The notes: generated by a model from the letters alone, not told the origin. 37,373 bases of DNA from Nitrosomonas sp. (GCA_030682075.1 JAUXRH010000163.1:1-37373), one strand, 5' to 3'. Shown: positions 15,487-24,889, counted from the first letter of the stretch. Made by a program: numbers and translations.

Positions 15487-16745
15487 TATAAAAATACCTT
15501 CTGTACCTTACGGATACCCGCAATCAAGGCATCAACTTCTAATTTATTATTGTAAAACGCAAATGAAGCACGGGAGGTTGCAGGTATGTTAAAACGCTGC
15601 ATCACTGGCTGTGCGCAATGATGTCCAGTGCGAACGGCAATTCCCTCCTGATTTAGTAGTGTTCCAATATCATGCGGATGAATTCCATCAACCACAAATG
15701 ACAGGACGGCAGTTTTATTGATTGCGTTACCGACGATATGCACACCCGGTATATCATTTATTAGTTCAGTTGCGTAGTTAAGTAGATCAAGCTCGTAGAG
15801 ATGAATCTTATCCATGCCAATCGTTGATAAATAATCAATTGCAGCACCAAACCCGATTGCAGCAGCTATCGGAGGTGTGCCCGCTTCAAATTTGTGCGGA
15901 ATGACATTGTAGGTAGTTTTTTCAAATGTTACAGATGCGATCATATCGCCACCACCTTTGAAAGGTTGCATGGCTTCAAGTTGCGCCGCTTTTCCATACA
16001 ACATGCCAACGCCAGTTGGACCGCACAGTTTATGCGCTGAAAAAGCATAAAAATCACAATCAAGGTCCTGAACATCAACTTTTATATGTGGCGCAGCTTG
16101 TGCGCCATCAATTAATACTGGCACATGATGCAAATGCGCAAATGCGATCATCTGTTTTATCGGATTAATAGTACCCAATGCATTTGAAACATGGATTAAG
16201 CCAACAAATTTAGTACGTTTGTTAAATAGTTTTTCATACGCGTCAATTAAAAGCTCACCCTTATCATTGATAGGTACAATGCGAATTTTTGCTCCGGTTT
16301 CTTCTGCCAACATTTGCCAGGGTACAATATTCGAATGATGCTCAAGTGTAGTTAAAATGATTTCATCACCAGCTTTGATAAATTTTCGGCCATATCCATG
16401 CATGACCAGATTAATCGAATCCGTTGTGCCGCTGGTAAAAATTACTTCTCTATCTTCTCGAGCATTGATAAATTTCTGTAATTTATGACGTGCGCCCTCA
16501 TATTCTGAAGTCGCTATTTCTGAGAGGTAATACACCGCACGATTGATATTCGCATGTTGTGCGGTTTGATAATGGACTAACCGATCAATGACGACTTGTG
16601 GCATCTGACTGGAAGCTGCACTATCAAGATAGATTAATGGCTTGTCATTAATTTTAAGTTTTAGAATTGGAAAATCAGCGCGAAATTTTTCCATGCTATT
16701 GGTTTGTATCTTTCTGGGTTGTATTGAGGTATCGATAATTTTCAT
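15486..16745 (-). CDS. sufS: Cysteine desulfurase SufS
   Basis: A 419-residue PLP enzyme of group II that converts cysteine to alanine and a protein persulfide for Fe-S assembly. PLP Lys239 is in FSAHKLCGP, the catalytic Cys377 is in RTGHHCAQP, and the cofactor-stacking His is in LEHHSN (135-140). The frame is open to 16844, inside sufD. The ATG at 16745, 4 bases past the sufD stop, is preferred for coupling, and an inner ATG at 16694 (MEKFRADFP) would give the 402-residue form closest to E. coli SufS (406). It overlaps sufU by one base. All catalytic residues are present. Confidence 0.93.
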   Translation of the reverse strand: MKIIDTSIQPRKIQTNSMEKFRADFPILKLKINDKPLIYLDSAASSQMPQVVIDRLVHYQTAQHANINRAVYYLSEIATSEYEGARHKLQKFINAREDREVIFTSGTTDSINLVMHGYGRKFIKAGDEIILTTLEHHSNIVPWQMLAEETGAKIRIVPINDKGELLIDAYEKLFNKRTKFVGLIHVSNALGTINPIKQMIAFAHLHHVPVLIDGAQAAPHIKVDVQDLDCDFYAFSAHKLCGPTGVGMLYGKAAQLEAMQPFKGGGDMIASVTFEKTTYNVIPHKFEAGTPPIAAAIGFGAAIDYLSTIGMDKIHLYELDLLNYATELINDIPGVHIVGNAINKTAVLSFVVDGIHPHDIGTLLNQEGIAVRTGHHCAQPVMQRFNIPATSRASFAFYNNKLEVDALIAGIRKVQKVFL

Positions 16746-16749
16746 GGAT

Positions 16750-18054
16750 TTAATTGCGCTGGGTCTGCTTAAGAACTGTCTGCTCAAGCTGATGCCTAAG
16801 TGATATGACGGGTATTCGCTCCAATATTTCCGCACCAAAAGCATAGGTCAACAAGTTTCTCGCCGTGATTTCTGATAAACCACGACTTCTCAAATAAAAA
16901 ATTTCTTCGTTATCCAGTTGGCCAACTGTGGCGCCATGCGCGCATTTAACGTCATCAGCAAAGATTTCAAGCTGTGGTTTAGTATCAACTTGAGCTTTGC
17001 CGCTCAAAAGTAGATTACGACTTGATTGCGTGGAATTGGTGCACTGTGCTTTAGGGCGAACCATAATCTTTCCATTAAATACAGCATGCGCCGTATCATC
17101 GACAATGCATTTATGGAGCTGCTGACTGCAACCATTTGGTTTTATATGATCAATAAACGTATGGGTATCAGCAAGTTGCTGCCCTTTTATCAGTGCGAGG
17201 CCGTTAATTGAACATTCAGCACCTTCATCTGCCAACTTAACATTTAAGTCGTAGCGTGAAATACGTGCGCCAAGTGCAACACTAGTGGATTTATACTGAC
17301 TGCCTTGTGCAAGGGATGCGGTACAATCGGCAATATGAAATGCCTGATCACTTTCTCGTTGAATCCGAATATGATTAACTTGTGCATTGTCAGCAATACT
17401 TATTTCAGTTACTGAATTGGTAACATAAGTTACTTCCTGCAAGGCAACATAATCTTCAATAACGGTGACATTACTGCTAGATTCAGCAATTATTAAACAG
17501 CGTGAATAACTGGTGACTTCTTTTTGCGTGGAAATAAATAATAAATGTATGGGAGCTGTAACTGATTTATTGTGGGGAACAAGAATTAATGCACCATCAT
17601 GAAGATACGATGTATTCAATGCAGCAAATACATTATTTTTAAAATCAGTATATTGACCGAGATGCGTTGCTATTTCAGATGAATGGCAAGAGATTAGCGC
17701 TGACAAATTACCAACGATAATATCGTTATCATGGGTGATACAGGATAATTGTGGGGAATATTGACCATCAACAAACACCATTCTAATTTTTGCTTCCCCA
17801 AGAAAAAAATGATCAATATCTTTAATCTTAAGCTGTGATGGTTCTTTTGCTACTTGAAACGGTAGTTTAATAAGCGGTGAAATGTCGGTAAATCGCCATT
17901 CTTCATCGCGTGTTGTTGGCATTTTTAATGCGTTGACACAATCAACAGCTTCAGACCTCAGCTGATCCAGCCATGGCAGAGTGCTAGTAGAAGGTTCAGA
18001 CCACGTTTTGAGCATGTTCGCGAGGTAGTCATCATTACAGACAGCTTCGTTCAT
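16750..18054 (-). CDS. sufD: SUF scaffold subunit SufD
   Basis: A 434-residue beta-helix protein. The N-terminal segment [15 protein letters not shown] (46-60) is the SufBD N-terminal signature, and the C-terminal block [22 protein letters not shown] contains the conserved Cys-His pair. SufD pairs with SufB and two SufC ATPases to form the SufBC2D scaffold on which clusters are built. Its start overlaps the sufC stop by four bases (ATGA). The length is close to that of E. coli SufD (423). Confidence 0.93.
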   Translation of the reverse strand: MNEAVCNDDYLANMLKTWSEPSTSTLPWLDQLRSEAVDCVNALKMPTTRDEEWRFTDISPLIKLPFQVAKEPSQLKIKDIDHFFLGEAKIRMVFVDGQYSPQLSCITHDNDIIVGNLSALISCHSSEIATHLGQYTDFKNNVFAALNTSYLHDGALILVPHNKSVTAPIHLLFISTQKEVTSYSRCLIIAESSSNVTVIEDYVALQEVTYVTNSVTEISIADNAQVNHIRIQRESDQAFHIADCTASLAQGSQYKSTSVALGARISRYDLNVKLADEGAECSINGLALIKGQQLADTHTFIDHIKPNGCSQQLHKCIVDDTAHAVFNGKIMVRPKAQCTNSTQSSRNLLLSGKAQVDTKPQLEIFADDVKCAHGATVGQLDNEEIFYLRSRGLSEITARNLLTYAFGAEILERIPVISLRHQLEQTVLKQTQRN

Positions 18055-18845
18055 GATACGACACCTTCAGCGGTACGATTTTCCGCACTTACCCATTCAT
18101 AACCACGCGTTTCAAGTGCTAATGCAAGTTCTTTTCCACCGGTCTTTATAATGCGGCCTGATTCCATAACGTGTACATAGTCAGGCACAATATAGTCCAG
18201 TAGGCGTTGGTAATGTGTTACCAGTATGATTGCATTCTCTTTGTTTGCTATTTGATTTACACCATTTGCGACTATTCTCAATGCGTCAATGTCTAAACCG
18301 GAGTCAGTCTCATCAAGAATACTAATTCGTGGCTCAAGCAATGCCATTTGAAGAATTTCATTGCGTTTTTTTTCACCACCCGAAAAGCCTTCGTTAACAC
18401 TGCGATCAAGAAATTCCGGGTTCATTTCCAGCAATTTCATTTTGTCACGTACAAAATCATCAAATTCAAGAGGGTCAAGTTCCTCCTTGCCACGTTGAGC
18501 TTGTACCGTATTATATGCAAGGCGCAGAAATTGGTTGTTTGCCACGCCTGGTATTTCAATTGGATACTGAAACGCGAGAAAAATACCTGCGCGTGCACGT
18601 TCTTCTGGCTCAAGCTCAAAAAGATCCTTGCCTTCGAACATGACGGATCCCGCAGTAACTATATATGCAGAATGACCAGCCAGCACCTTGGTTAAGGTGC
18701 TTTTGCCTGATCCATTAACTCCCATAATGGCATGGATTTCACCACTTTTAATGGTGAGGTTGATCCCTTTTAATACTTCAATATTATTAACTGTCGCATG
18801 TAAATCTCGTATTTCGAGCAATGTCTTGCTGTCTTTATCTATCAT
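18051..18845 (-). CDS. sufC: SUF ATPase SufC
   Basis: A 264-residue ABC-type ATPase of the SufBC2D complex. The Walker A motif GVNGSGKST is at 42-50, the signature SGGEKKR at 155-161, the Walker B region [12 protein letters not shown] at 175-186, and the switch His in LVTHY near 211. ATP hydrolysis drives rearrangement of SufBD. The start overlaps the sufB stop (ATGA) and the stop overlaps the sufD start (ATGA), so the three are translationally coupled. Confidence 0.96.
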   Translation of the reverse strand: MIDKDSKTLLEIRDLHATVNNIEVLKGINLTIKSGEIHAIMGVNGSGKSTLTKVLAGHSAYIVTAGSVMFEGKDLFELEPEERARAGIFLAFQYPIEIPGVANNQFLRLAYNTVQAQRGKEELDPLEFDDFVRDKMKLLEMNPEFLDRSVNEGFSGGEKKRNEILQMALLEPRISILDETDSGLDIDALRIVANGVNQIANKENAIILVTHYQRLLDYIVPDYVHVMESGRIIKTGGKELALALETRGYEWVSAENRTAEGVVS

Positions 18846-20278
18846 CCGACACTTCCTTCAAGCTTGAAACTAAGCAGCTTAGTTGCTTCGACGGCGAATT
18901 CCATCGGTAATTGCTGAAATACATCTTTACAGAATCCATTAATTATCATTGATACAGCTTCTTCAGCACCAATACCACGCTGTGCGAAATAAAACAGCTG
19001 GTCTTCACCGATTTTTGAAGTAGATGCTTCATGTTCAACTTTCGCGCTATTATTTCGTACTTGAATATAGGGAAAAGTATGTGCGCCACATTGGTCTCCA
19101 ATCAACATGGAATCGCATTGCGAGTAATTCCGTGCGCCATCTGCAGTAGGCGTAACTCTAACCAGGCCACGATAGCTGCTGTTTGAATGGCCCGCAGCAA
19201 TACCTTTACTGACAATAGTGCTCCGTGTATTTTTCCCAATATGAATCATTTTGGTTCCAGTATCCGCCTGTTGATAATTATTGGTAACAGCAACGGAATA
19301 AAACTCACCAACTGAATTATCTCCACGCAAGATACAGGAGGGATATTTCCATGTAATAGCAGAGCCGGTTTCTACCTGGGTCCAAGAAATACGTGAGTTA
19401 ATACCTTTGGCTAAACCACGCTTAGTAACAAAATTATAAATACCCCCAATACCATTTTCGTCACCCGCATACCAGTTCTGTACGGTTGAATATTTGATAT
19501 CCGCATTATCCAGAGCAACCAGTTCAACCACGGCCGCATGAAGCTGATTGGTATCAAATCTGGGGGCAGTGCAACCTTCAAGGTATGAGACTGATGCACC
19601 ATCCTCAGCAATAATAAGTGTACGTTCAAACTGACCTGAAGACTCAGTATTAATGCGGAAATAGGTCGATAAATCCATTGGGCATTTGACGCCTTTTGGA
19701 ATGAAGCAAAATGAACCGTCAGTAAATACAGCTGAATTTAATGCGGCATAATAGTTATCACCAACCGGCACGACCGTACCAAGGTATTTCTTTATCAGAT
19801 CGGGATATTTTTGAACGGCTTCAGAAATTGAACAGAAAATAATTCCAACTTCAGCAAGCCTTTCTTTATAGGTAGTAGCAACCGAGACGCTATCAAAGAT
19901 TACATCAACGGCAACACCCGCAAGTGCGGCGCGTTCATGCAAGGGGATACCCAGTTTTTCAAAAGTTCGCAGTAATTCAGGATCAACCTCATCCATACTG
20001 GCAAATTTCTTCTTTGATTTTGGCGCAGAATAATAACTGATCGACTGAAAATCAATTTTTGGATATTTAACATTCTGCCAATGCGGCTCAGTCATGCTAA
20101 GCCACTTCTTATATGCTTCAAGCCTAAAAGTCAGCAACCACTCAGGCTCCTTTTTTTTGGCTGAGATCATACGAATAACGGCTTCATTCAGTCCTTTAGG
20201 TGCGACTTCAGATTCTATTTCAGTGACGAAACCATGTTTATATGGTTGGTTAACCAGATTTTGCAATACTGCACTCAT
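18842..20278 (-). CDS. sufB: SUF scaffold subunit SufB
   Basis: A 478-residue SufB, the core scaffold of the SUF complex. It has the family segments [31 protein letters not shown] and [18 protein letters not shown], and the near-invariant C-terminal end [21 protein letters not shown] is present. The Cys in QCDSMLIG and the neighbouring Cys are cluster-assembly residues in characterised SufB. The length is similar to E. coli SufB (495). It lies 111 bases downstream of the A-type carrier gene and overlaps sufC by four bases. Confidence 0.97.
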   Translation of the reverse strand: MSAVLQNLVNQPYKHGFVTEIESEVAPKGLNEAVIRMISAKKKEPEWLLTFRLEAYKKWLSMTEPHWQNVKYPKIDFQSISYYSAPKSKKKFASMDEVDPELLRTFEKLGIPLHERAALAGVAVDVIFDSVSVATTYKERLAEVGIIFCSISEAVQKYPDLIKKYLGTVVPVGDNYYAALNSAVFTDGSFCFIPKGVKCPMDLSTYFRINTESSGQFERTLIIAEDGASVSYLEGCTAPRFDTNQLHAAVVELVALDNADIKYSTVQNWYAGDENGIGGIYNFVTKRGLAKGINSRISWTQVETGSAITWKYPSCILRGDNSVGEFYSVAVTNNYQQADTGTKMIHIGKNTRSTIVSKGIAAGHSNSSYRGLVRVTPTADGARNYSQCDSMLIGDQCGAHTFPYIQVRNNSAKVEHEASTSKIGEDQLFYFAQRGIGAEEAVSMIINGFCKDVFQQLPMEFAVEATKLLSFKLEGSVG

Positions 20279-20389
20279 TTGGTCTACTCCTTTTACATTT
20301 AGAGATCTTCAGATAAAACACACCTTAATTCGCAAGGTGGCCAGAGAAATCGTATTTTTTTATCCTGAAGCCGCTATATTATTTTATAG

Positions 20390-20731
20390 TTAGGTTTTAA
20401 CCTGTTCTTTAAAACTAAAACTCTCACCACAGCCACAAGCATTATCAATATTTGGGTTGTTAAATTTGAATGTGCTATTGAGACCATCCTTGACAAAGTC
20501 AACTTGTGAGCCATCAAGAAAAGGTAAATTATTTACATTAACAACGATACCAACATTAAGTGAATCAAAAAATTTCTCATCTGCGCGCACTTCATCTGCG
20601 TAATCGAATGTGTAAGCAAAACCGGAACACCCGGATTTTTTAATACCAACACGCAAAGCCAAGCCTTTGCCACGTTTTGCAAGCTGTTGTTTGACGTGAT
20701 TTGCTGCGTACTCAGTCAATGTAATTGCCAT
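20390..20731 (-). CDS. A-type Fe-S carrier (SufA/IscA/ErpA family)
   Basis: A 113-residue A-type carrier. The three conserved cluster ligands are Cys35 (KSGCSGFAY) and Cys99/Cys101 (NACGCGESF). These proteins receive a nascent cluster and pass it to targets. An upstream TTG at 20743 keeps the frame open, but the ATG at 20731 (MAITLTEYAA) fits family N-termini. It lies 151 bases after iscR and 111 before sufB, consistent with the iscR-sufA-sufB order of a SUF operon. Whether to call it SufA or IscA cannot be decided by motif alone. Confidence 0.9.
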   Translation of the reverse strand: MAITLTEYAANHVKQQLAKRGKGLALRVGIKKSGCSGFAYTFDYADEVRADEKFFDSLNVGIVVNVNNLPFLDGSQVDFVKDGLNSTFKFNNPNIDNACGCGESFSFKEQVKT

Positions 20732-20882
20732 AATGTGTCTCAATTATTATCTATAAGTATGATTAATTAATATTACTGGAAGTTCAAATTCAGTATCAGT
20801 ATTTATAGTTTTCAGGATGATTGATTTTAATCTATATTTAAATCGTTATTAAAGATAGGGAGATAGTCAGTTTCAAGAGAGA

Positions 20883-21368
20883 TTAGGCGGTTGTCGATTC
20901 ACGCATATCAAATAATTTTACAACAACAGCATCTTGTTGCTGTATCAGTTGCTGCTGCTGTATCAGTTGCTGGTTGTCTACAAGTTGTTTAAGCGTAACC
21001 GCACCCAAATACTCAAAAATAAGTTCATTCAGTTTGGCCCATAGATCATGCGTCATACATTTGCTATCATTATGGCAATTCTCCTTTCCGCCGCATTGTG
21101 TTGCGTCTATTGGTTCATCAACGGCAAGAATAATATCTGCGACTGATACTTCTTCTAAAGCTTTGGCAAGACAATAACCACCACCTGGACCGCGCACACT
21201 GCCTACTAGTTTCGATTGACGTAATTTGGCAAATAATTGTTCCAGATAAGACAGAGATATTTTCTGACGATGACTAATATCTGCAAGTGTTACCGGACTG
21301 TTGTTATTCTGCAAAGCAAGATCTAATAGCGCGGTTACTGCAAATCTTCCTTTTGTTGTTAATCGCAT
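20883..21368 (-). CDS. iscR: Fe-S cluster regulator IscR (Rrf2 family)
   Basis: A 161-residue Rrf2 repressor. It has the winged helix-turn-helix (MRLTTKGRFAVTALLDLAL; recognition helix LSYLEQLFAKLR) and the cluster ligands Cys92, Cys98 and Cys104 in CGGKENCHNDSKC, at the same numbers as in E. coli IscR. Cluster-bound IscR represses its own promoter through type 1 sites and so measures Fe-S supply. Three such sites lie upstream (21430-21510). The C-terminus carries an unusual Gln-rich tail made of an 18-base repeat (QQLIQQQQLIQQQ). It heads the SUF operon on the minus strand. Confidence 0.95.
   Translation of the reverse strand: MRLTTKGRFAVTALLDLALQNNNSPVTLADISHRQKISLSYLEQLFAKLRQSKLVGSVRGPGGGYCLAKALEEVSVADIILAVDEPIDATQCGGKENCHNDSKCMTHDLWAKLNELIFEYLGAVTLKQLVDNQQLIQQQQLIQQQDAVVVKLFDMRESTTA
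20941..20976 (-). repeat. 18-base tandem repeat in the iscR tail
   Basis: Two 18-base units (containing TGTATCAGTTGCTG on the + strand, starting at 20941 and 20959) encode LIQQQQ twice in the C-terminal part of IscR. It lies after the DNA-binding and cluster domains, so it may vary without loss of function. Confidence 0.8.
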
Positions 21369-21429
21369 TTTACAAATTCCTTTAAAAAATGGGACGTTGT
21401 TTACTAAAGAGTGACATCTACGGTAAAAA

Positions 21430-21510
21430 ATACCCGATGTATTTAGTCAACTATACAATACCCGATGTATTTAGTCAACTATACAATACCCGATTGTTTT
21501 GATCGACTGT
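21430..21510 (-). promoter_or_regulatory. Three tandem IscR type 1-like operators
   Basis: A 28-base unit occurs three times head to tail (from 21431, 21459 and 21487), the first two identical and the third diverged. On the minus strand, each unit contains a 25-base site of the form ATASYYGACT-RWWWY-AGTCRRSTAT, the E. coli IscR type 1 consensus. Sites 21430-21454 and 21458-21482 match at 22 of 25 positions (ATAGTTGACT...CATCGGGTAT) and 21486-21510 at 21 of 25. They lie 62-142 bases upstream of the iscR start, as expected for autoregulation. Confidence 0.8.
21450..21478 (-). promoter_or_regulatory. iscR/suf promoter
   Basis: On the minus strand TTGACT (21473-21478) and TATAGT (21450-21455) are separated by exactly 17 bases, a good sigma70 promoter. 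The -35 lies inside the second IscR-like box and the -10 inside the first, so bound IscR would block polymerase. The predicted start is near 21443, leaving a leader of about 75 bases. Confidence 0.7.
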
Positions 21511-21693
21511 AGTCAGATTGAACATTAAAGGGTCCGCTCTATTTTTAATCAATTGAAATGTCAGTAAATATTTCAGGAAGGAAACTGGTAAAACGGAGAA
21601 ATACCAAGAAATCTAAAAATATAACGCTATTTATTGCGCTTCAGTCATTGGAGACATCTGTATTTTATTTTGATCAGGATACTAATGAATTCA

Positions 21694-21873
21694 GGGCGCC
21701 TCTAAAAATCCAATTTTGCGAGCAGCCGCTTTGCGGCTTGCCTGCTTACTCCGTTTCGTCGCAATACAGCGTTGCTCATAAAAAATTTTCTCTTACATAT
21801 CAACCATATGCTACGCTAAAATTTTTTTCTCGCGCCTTGTCTTGCCTGGAAACTTGAATTTTTAGAGATGCCC
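21694..21873 (+). repeat. MITE-like element, copy 3 (180 bp)
   Basis: A complete 180-base copy with ends GGGCGCCTCTAAAAATCC and (inward from the right) GGGCATCTCTAAAAATTC. It shares the GCCGC-TTT-GCGGC hairpin with the other copies but is the most diverged internally. It lies between the iscR promoter and the terminator of the copper operon. The stretch 21515-21693 holds no gene that I recognise. Confidence 0.85.
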
Positions 21874-21891
21874 TCCAAACGAATTACCTAA

Positions 21892-21935
21892 AAAGGCTTG
21901 GCAGAGAAATTATAACAAATTCCCGCCAAGCCTTT
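21892..21935 (-). terminator. Rho-independent terminator of the copper oxidase operon
   Basis: A perfect 11-base inverted repeat (AAAGGCTTGGC at 21892-21902, GCCAAGCCTTT at 21925-21935) with a 22-base loop starts 4 bases after the cupredoxin stop. On the minus strand the stem is followed by TTTTT. The long loop is unusual, but the perfect stem and the position support a terminator. Confidence 0.75.
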
Positions 21936-21939
21936 AAAA

Positions 21940-22848
21940 TCATTGGTTATTATTGTTGCTTTTTCTGATGGGCTTTAATTTTCTGATCAATGGCACGCTC
22001 AAAACACCAAAGAGCAGCCCAAAAATTAACATTCCTGAGTTTAGTGAGTTAGAATCAAAAAGATCTGCTACTTGCTTCATAATTGAATCTTCGTCAGTTT
22101 TATCTGAAACTTGTGGCAGGTCCACATGCTTATAGATATCGGTAAATGCGTAAGGCGTTAATCCCGGGATGCTGGGCAGATTTTCTCCACCTTTACCAAC
22201 AACTAATTGTGCTTTCATGCCGTTTTCCATATGCTGGGCAATATCGCAGTGGACAAGATAGGTTTCATCAGCGCCGGGCATAATAATCGTGCCAGAGATT
22301 GTTTTAGGTCCGGTGACTTCGAGATGAAACATGCCATACTTATATAAGTATCTTGGCAGTCCATGCATCATGAACTGATGGCGCACATGATCTTCATTAA
22401 TAAAATGCCAGGTTACTTTTGCACAGGGTTTAACGCGCCATTCCTGATTATCAAAGGCAAAGGCAGTGCCAGGAAATTTTTCAGCATACTTCCTGCCAGC
22501 ACGAACTGTAATCTCAATTTCTTCTGAAATACTGTCACAGCTGGTGGGTAATTTGTCGAAATTTTGACCCATAATCATGCCACCCTCATGATCCATAATA
22601 TGATCCTCATCCATATGATGATGGCCGTCACCCTGGTGAGAGGTATGGCCTTCTGGTGTTGTATGGCCTTTCGAATGCTCACTGGGGGGGGCATCCATCA
22701 TATGGTCATCCCCATGCACCATGTCATGGCCATCATCGTGTTGCATAGTATGACCACTATGATCTACTGGTTTTATGGGTTCGGTCGCATAGGCATGTGG
22801 GCCAATAACTAAAGAACCTACGAGTAAGATTGAGAAATACTTAATCAT
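21940..22848 (-). CDS. Membrane-anchored His/Met-rich cupredoxin
   Basis: A 302-residue periplasmic protein. Residues 1-21 are a signal peptide, about 27-95 form a His/Met/Asp-rich segment suited to binding copper ions, about 100-220 are a cupredoxin domain, and 272-288 are a C-terminal membrane anchor. Type 1 copper ligands are visible: a His in EDHVRHQF (154-157) and Cys201, His206 and Met211 in HCDIAQHMENGM. The spacing Cys-x4-His-x4-Met equals that in the neighbouring multicopper oxidase. Its start overlaps the oxidase stop by 8 bases, so the two are coupled. It may carry electrons to or from the oxidase or buffer periplasmic copper. Confidence 0.85.
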   Translation of the reverse strand: MIKYFSILLVGSLVIGPHAYATEPIKPVDHSGHTMQHDDGHDMVHGDDHMMDAPPSEHSKGHTTPEGHTSHQGDGHHHMDEDHIMDHEGGMIMGQNFDKLPTSCDSISEEIEITVRAGRKYAEKFPGTAFAFDNQEWRVKPCAKVTWHFINEDHVRHQFMMHGLPRYLYKYGMFHLEVTGPKTISGTIIMPGADETYLVHCDIAQHMENGMKAQLVVGKGGENLPSIPGLTPYAFTDIYKHVDLPQVSDKTDEDSIMKQVADLFDSNSLNSGMLIFGLLFGVLSVPLIRKLKPIRKSNNNNQ

Positions 22849-24562
22849 TTTTTATGCTTCCTTTAGAACCTTTAAGTAGAGAAACCACTCGAAGAACGGC
22901 TTGCTTTGCCAGCTGACGTTTGGCTATTAACAAATAAATTGAGATACCCAGTAGCAGTCCATACAAAAAGTTGAGTAGTGAGGTACGTGTCGCAGGATCA
23001 ATCCCGGCAGTCATCCCTGTTTGCCCAGCAGGTGTCCCTAGAGTCCCTGCCTTATCAAGATCCTGCCATACCGGCACCTTTCTCTGATAAAACTCTTTAG
23101 AGAAATAGGTGTTTAAATCAACACCATGGCTCCCTTTAGGCAGACCGATTTCGGTAAGATATGATTTGTATACAATGGCACTCATACTGCCACCTTCACT
23201 CATGCCATCCGTGGTAATTCCTTTTTCCCTGTGGTCATGAAAAAGCCAGTTACCTTCGCCATAGCTATGTAACCCATCATTGGTGGTATTCAGCGTCAGA
23301 TCGAGACGTTGCGCTGGAGCAAGATCGAAAACATCACGCATGATCTGGGCAATTGGATTATGTTCAACCCCGTCGTAGTGGGTAATCGTAGCATGATGAC
23401 CATGGGTATGCAGCGCCAGCAATTCACCGCCACTATTCAGTACGCGAAGTTTTATTTTCTGGTCGGGTTCAACCGTTATTAAAGATTCTCGTAAAGTATA
23501 AGGGAATGACAAGCCGTTCAGGGTGAAGTAGTCTTCTGTTGAATCGGTGATGTCATATCGCTGATTCATTTCATGTGCAATTAACCTGGGATCATTATAT
23601 TTCTGTATAATTCCAGTAAGTTCTTTGTCCATAGCGTGATAATGCAAGTCGTATTCCTGATCAAAATCTTCTTTAATGGCTACAGACGGATGACGGACTT
23701 GCCCGCCGCCGATATTCAAGGTTTGAAGCCAGTTATTGGGCCGATTCTCTTCGACAATAATTATGCCGCCTAAACCCATGGCCAGGTGCGTATGAGTTTG
23801 CACATGGCAGTGATAAAACATGGTGCCCGCATGACGCGGTTGGAACTCATAGACTCGTCTTTCACCTGGCATCAAGTGCATTTCATTGGTTTGTGGTACG
23901 CCGTCATTACCGCCATATTCATGATGTGAAAAGGGATGATCAACACCATGTAAATGAATACTATGTGGGAAATAATGTGTATTTTCAAGCACTATCTGTA
24001 CAATATCACCGACCTCAACCCGAATCACGGGGGATGGTAACCGCAACAAGGGATTAGCTCTCACGCTTTCAAAATTTTCGGTCGACATGCCGCTTGTTTT
24101 TGGGGCAAATACCCAGGCACCGGGTTGAATACCGGGTGCAATATCAAAAGTAGGCACCAGCCCATCAAAATCACGTGATGATCCATTTAACTCCATGATT
24201 TCAAGCTTGATGGTAATCCGATCAGGATCGCCATCACCATCAAGATCATCCGTTTTTATAATGGCATCTGGCGACAGACCCGTCTGCATCAGTGTCGCCA
24301 TGGAAATATTGTTGGTTCCCTTGACCGCTGCCGCGATCCAGGCAGGATTATCTGGATTACAAAGACGTGATTCCTTAATTTTAACGCCTTCTATTTCCTG
24401 CGCCTCCCGCCAGGAAGCAGCTATTTTTGGATCACAAATGGGCTCAATATTTAACGCTGCCGGGTCAACTTTTACTGTTTCAGGCAGTTTTGCTGTTTGG
24501 GCAATAACCGCTGTAGACATACAGCAGAAGGACAGGATGGCAATCAAAAAATGAATAGGCAT
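22841..24562 (-). CDS. Membrane-anchored multicopper oxidase, T1 copper in the first domain
   Basis: A 573-residue secreted oxidase with a signal peptide (1-22) and a C-terminal membrane segment (about 529-547). Domain 1 has FPHSIHLHG (199-206) and the blue-copper motif HCHVQTHTHLAM with Cys252, His257 and Met262. Domain 2 has LHTHGHH (384-390) and FHDHREKG, where Asp443 replaces the Cys of the usual HCH. So T2/T3 ligands come from both domains but the T1 site is only in domain 1, as in type C two-domain oxidases such as the one crystallised from Nitrosomonas europaea. An acidic DLDGDGDPDRI loop (106-116) resembles a calcium-binding DxDxDG loop. It probably oxidises Cu(I) or a small reductant in the periplasm. 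The operon promoter would lie in 24563-24700, which is AT-rich. Confidence 0.85.
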   Translation of the reverse strand: MPIHFLIAILSFCCMSTAVIAQTAKLPETVKVDPAALNIEPICDPKIAASWREAQEIEGVKIKESRLCNPDNPAWIAAAVKGTNNISMATLMQTGLSPDAIIKTDDLDGDGDPDRITIKLEIMELNGSSRDFDGLVPTFDIAPGIQPGAWVFAPKTSGMSTENFESVRANPLLRLPSPVIRVEVGDIVQIVLENTHYFPHSIHLHGVDHPFSHHEYGGNDGVPQTNEMHLMPGERRVYEFQPRHAGTMFYHCHVQTHTHLAMGLGGIIIVEENRPNNWLQTLNIGGGQVRHPSVAIKEDFDQEYDLHYHAMDKELTGIIQKYNDPRLIAHEMNQRYDITDSTEDYFTLNGLSFPYTLRESLITVEPDQKIKLRVLNSGGELLALHTHGHHATITHYDGVEHNPIAQIMRDVFDLAPAQRLDLTLNTTNDGLHSYGEGNWLFHDHREKGITTDGMSEGGSMSAIVYKSYLTEIGLPKGSHGVDLNTYFSKEFYQRKVPVWQDLDKAGTLGTPAGQTGMTAGIDPATRTSLLNFLYGLLLGISIYLLIAKRQLAKQAVLRVVSLLKGSKGSIKND

Positions 24563-24718
24563 TTCAAAGCACCTTTTTTAGTTTAAATTGCTTAAAATTA
24601 AGTGAAATTAACAAAAATATTAATTATTTTAGATCGTTATTTATATTTGTTGTCTATTTTAGTAGCAATAGCTGAATATTCTTTCGTTACGATAATTTTT
24701 AAATCAAAAAATAAGTTT

Positions 24719-24889
24719 TCAGATATTAATTTCTAAATGAAACCGCATATTAAAGACATATTTCCAACTTCCAACCTTTAGTAACCAGGGTATCCCTATC
24801 TGAGGTGCTTCTATACCTCCCACACCACCTGTAACGTTATCAGTAGTGCCATTATACAGAACCCCTTTGTGCATATGTGGTCTTTTCAT
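24719..24889 (-). CDS. Possible 56-residue small protein
   Basis: The ATG at 24889 has AAGGGA 5 bases upstream, a strong ribosome site. The peptide (MKRPHMHKGVLYNGTTDNV... to ...FHLEINI) has a Gly-rich middle, TGGVGGIEAPQIGIP, and no signal peptide or Cys. The frame extends upstream to 24949 without a ribosome site. It sits alone in the 469-base gap between the copper oxidase and the RND adaptor. I recognise no family. The rest of that gap is AT-rich and holds the promoters of both flanking operons, of which I cannot place the boxes with confidence. Confidence 0.3.
   Translation of the reverse strand: MKRPHMHKGVLYNGTTDNVTGGVGGIEAPQIGIPWLLKVGSWKYVFNMRFHLEINI

Noticed and set aside
21431-21514. 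Three regular 28-base repeats, which could suggest a CRISPR remnant
   Set aside because: The units are directly adjacent with no spacers, no cas gene is present, and the units match IscR boxes upstream of iscR.
21558-21857. 99-codon + frame between iscR and the copper operon
   Set aside because: More than half of it is MITE copy 3 and the rest has no recognisable family or conserved motif; the frame is probably accidental.
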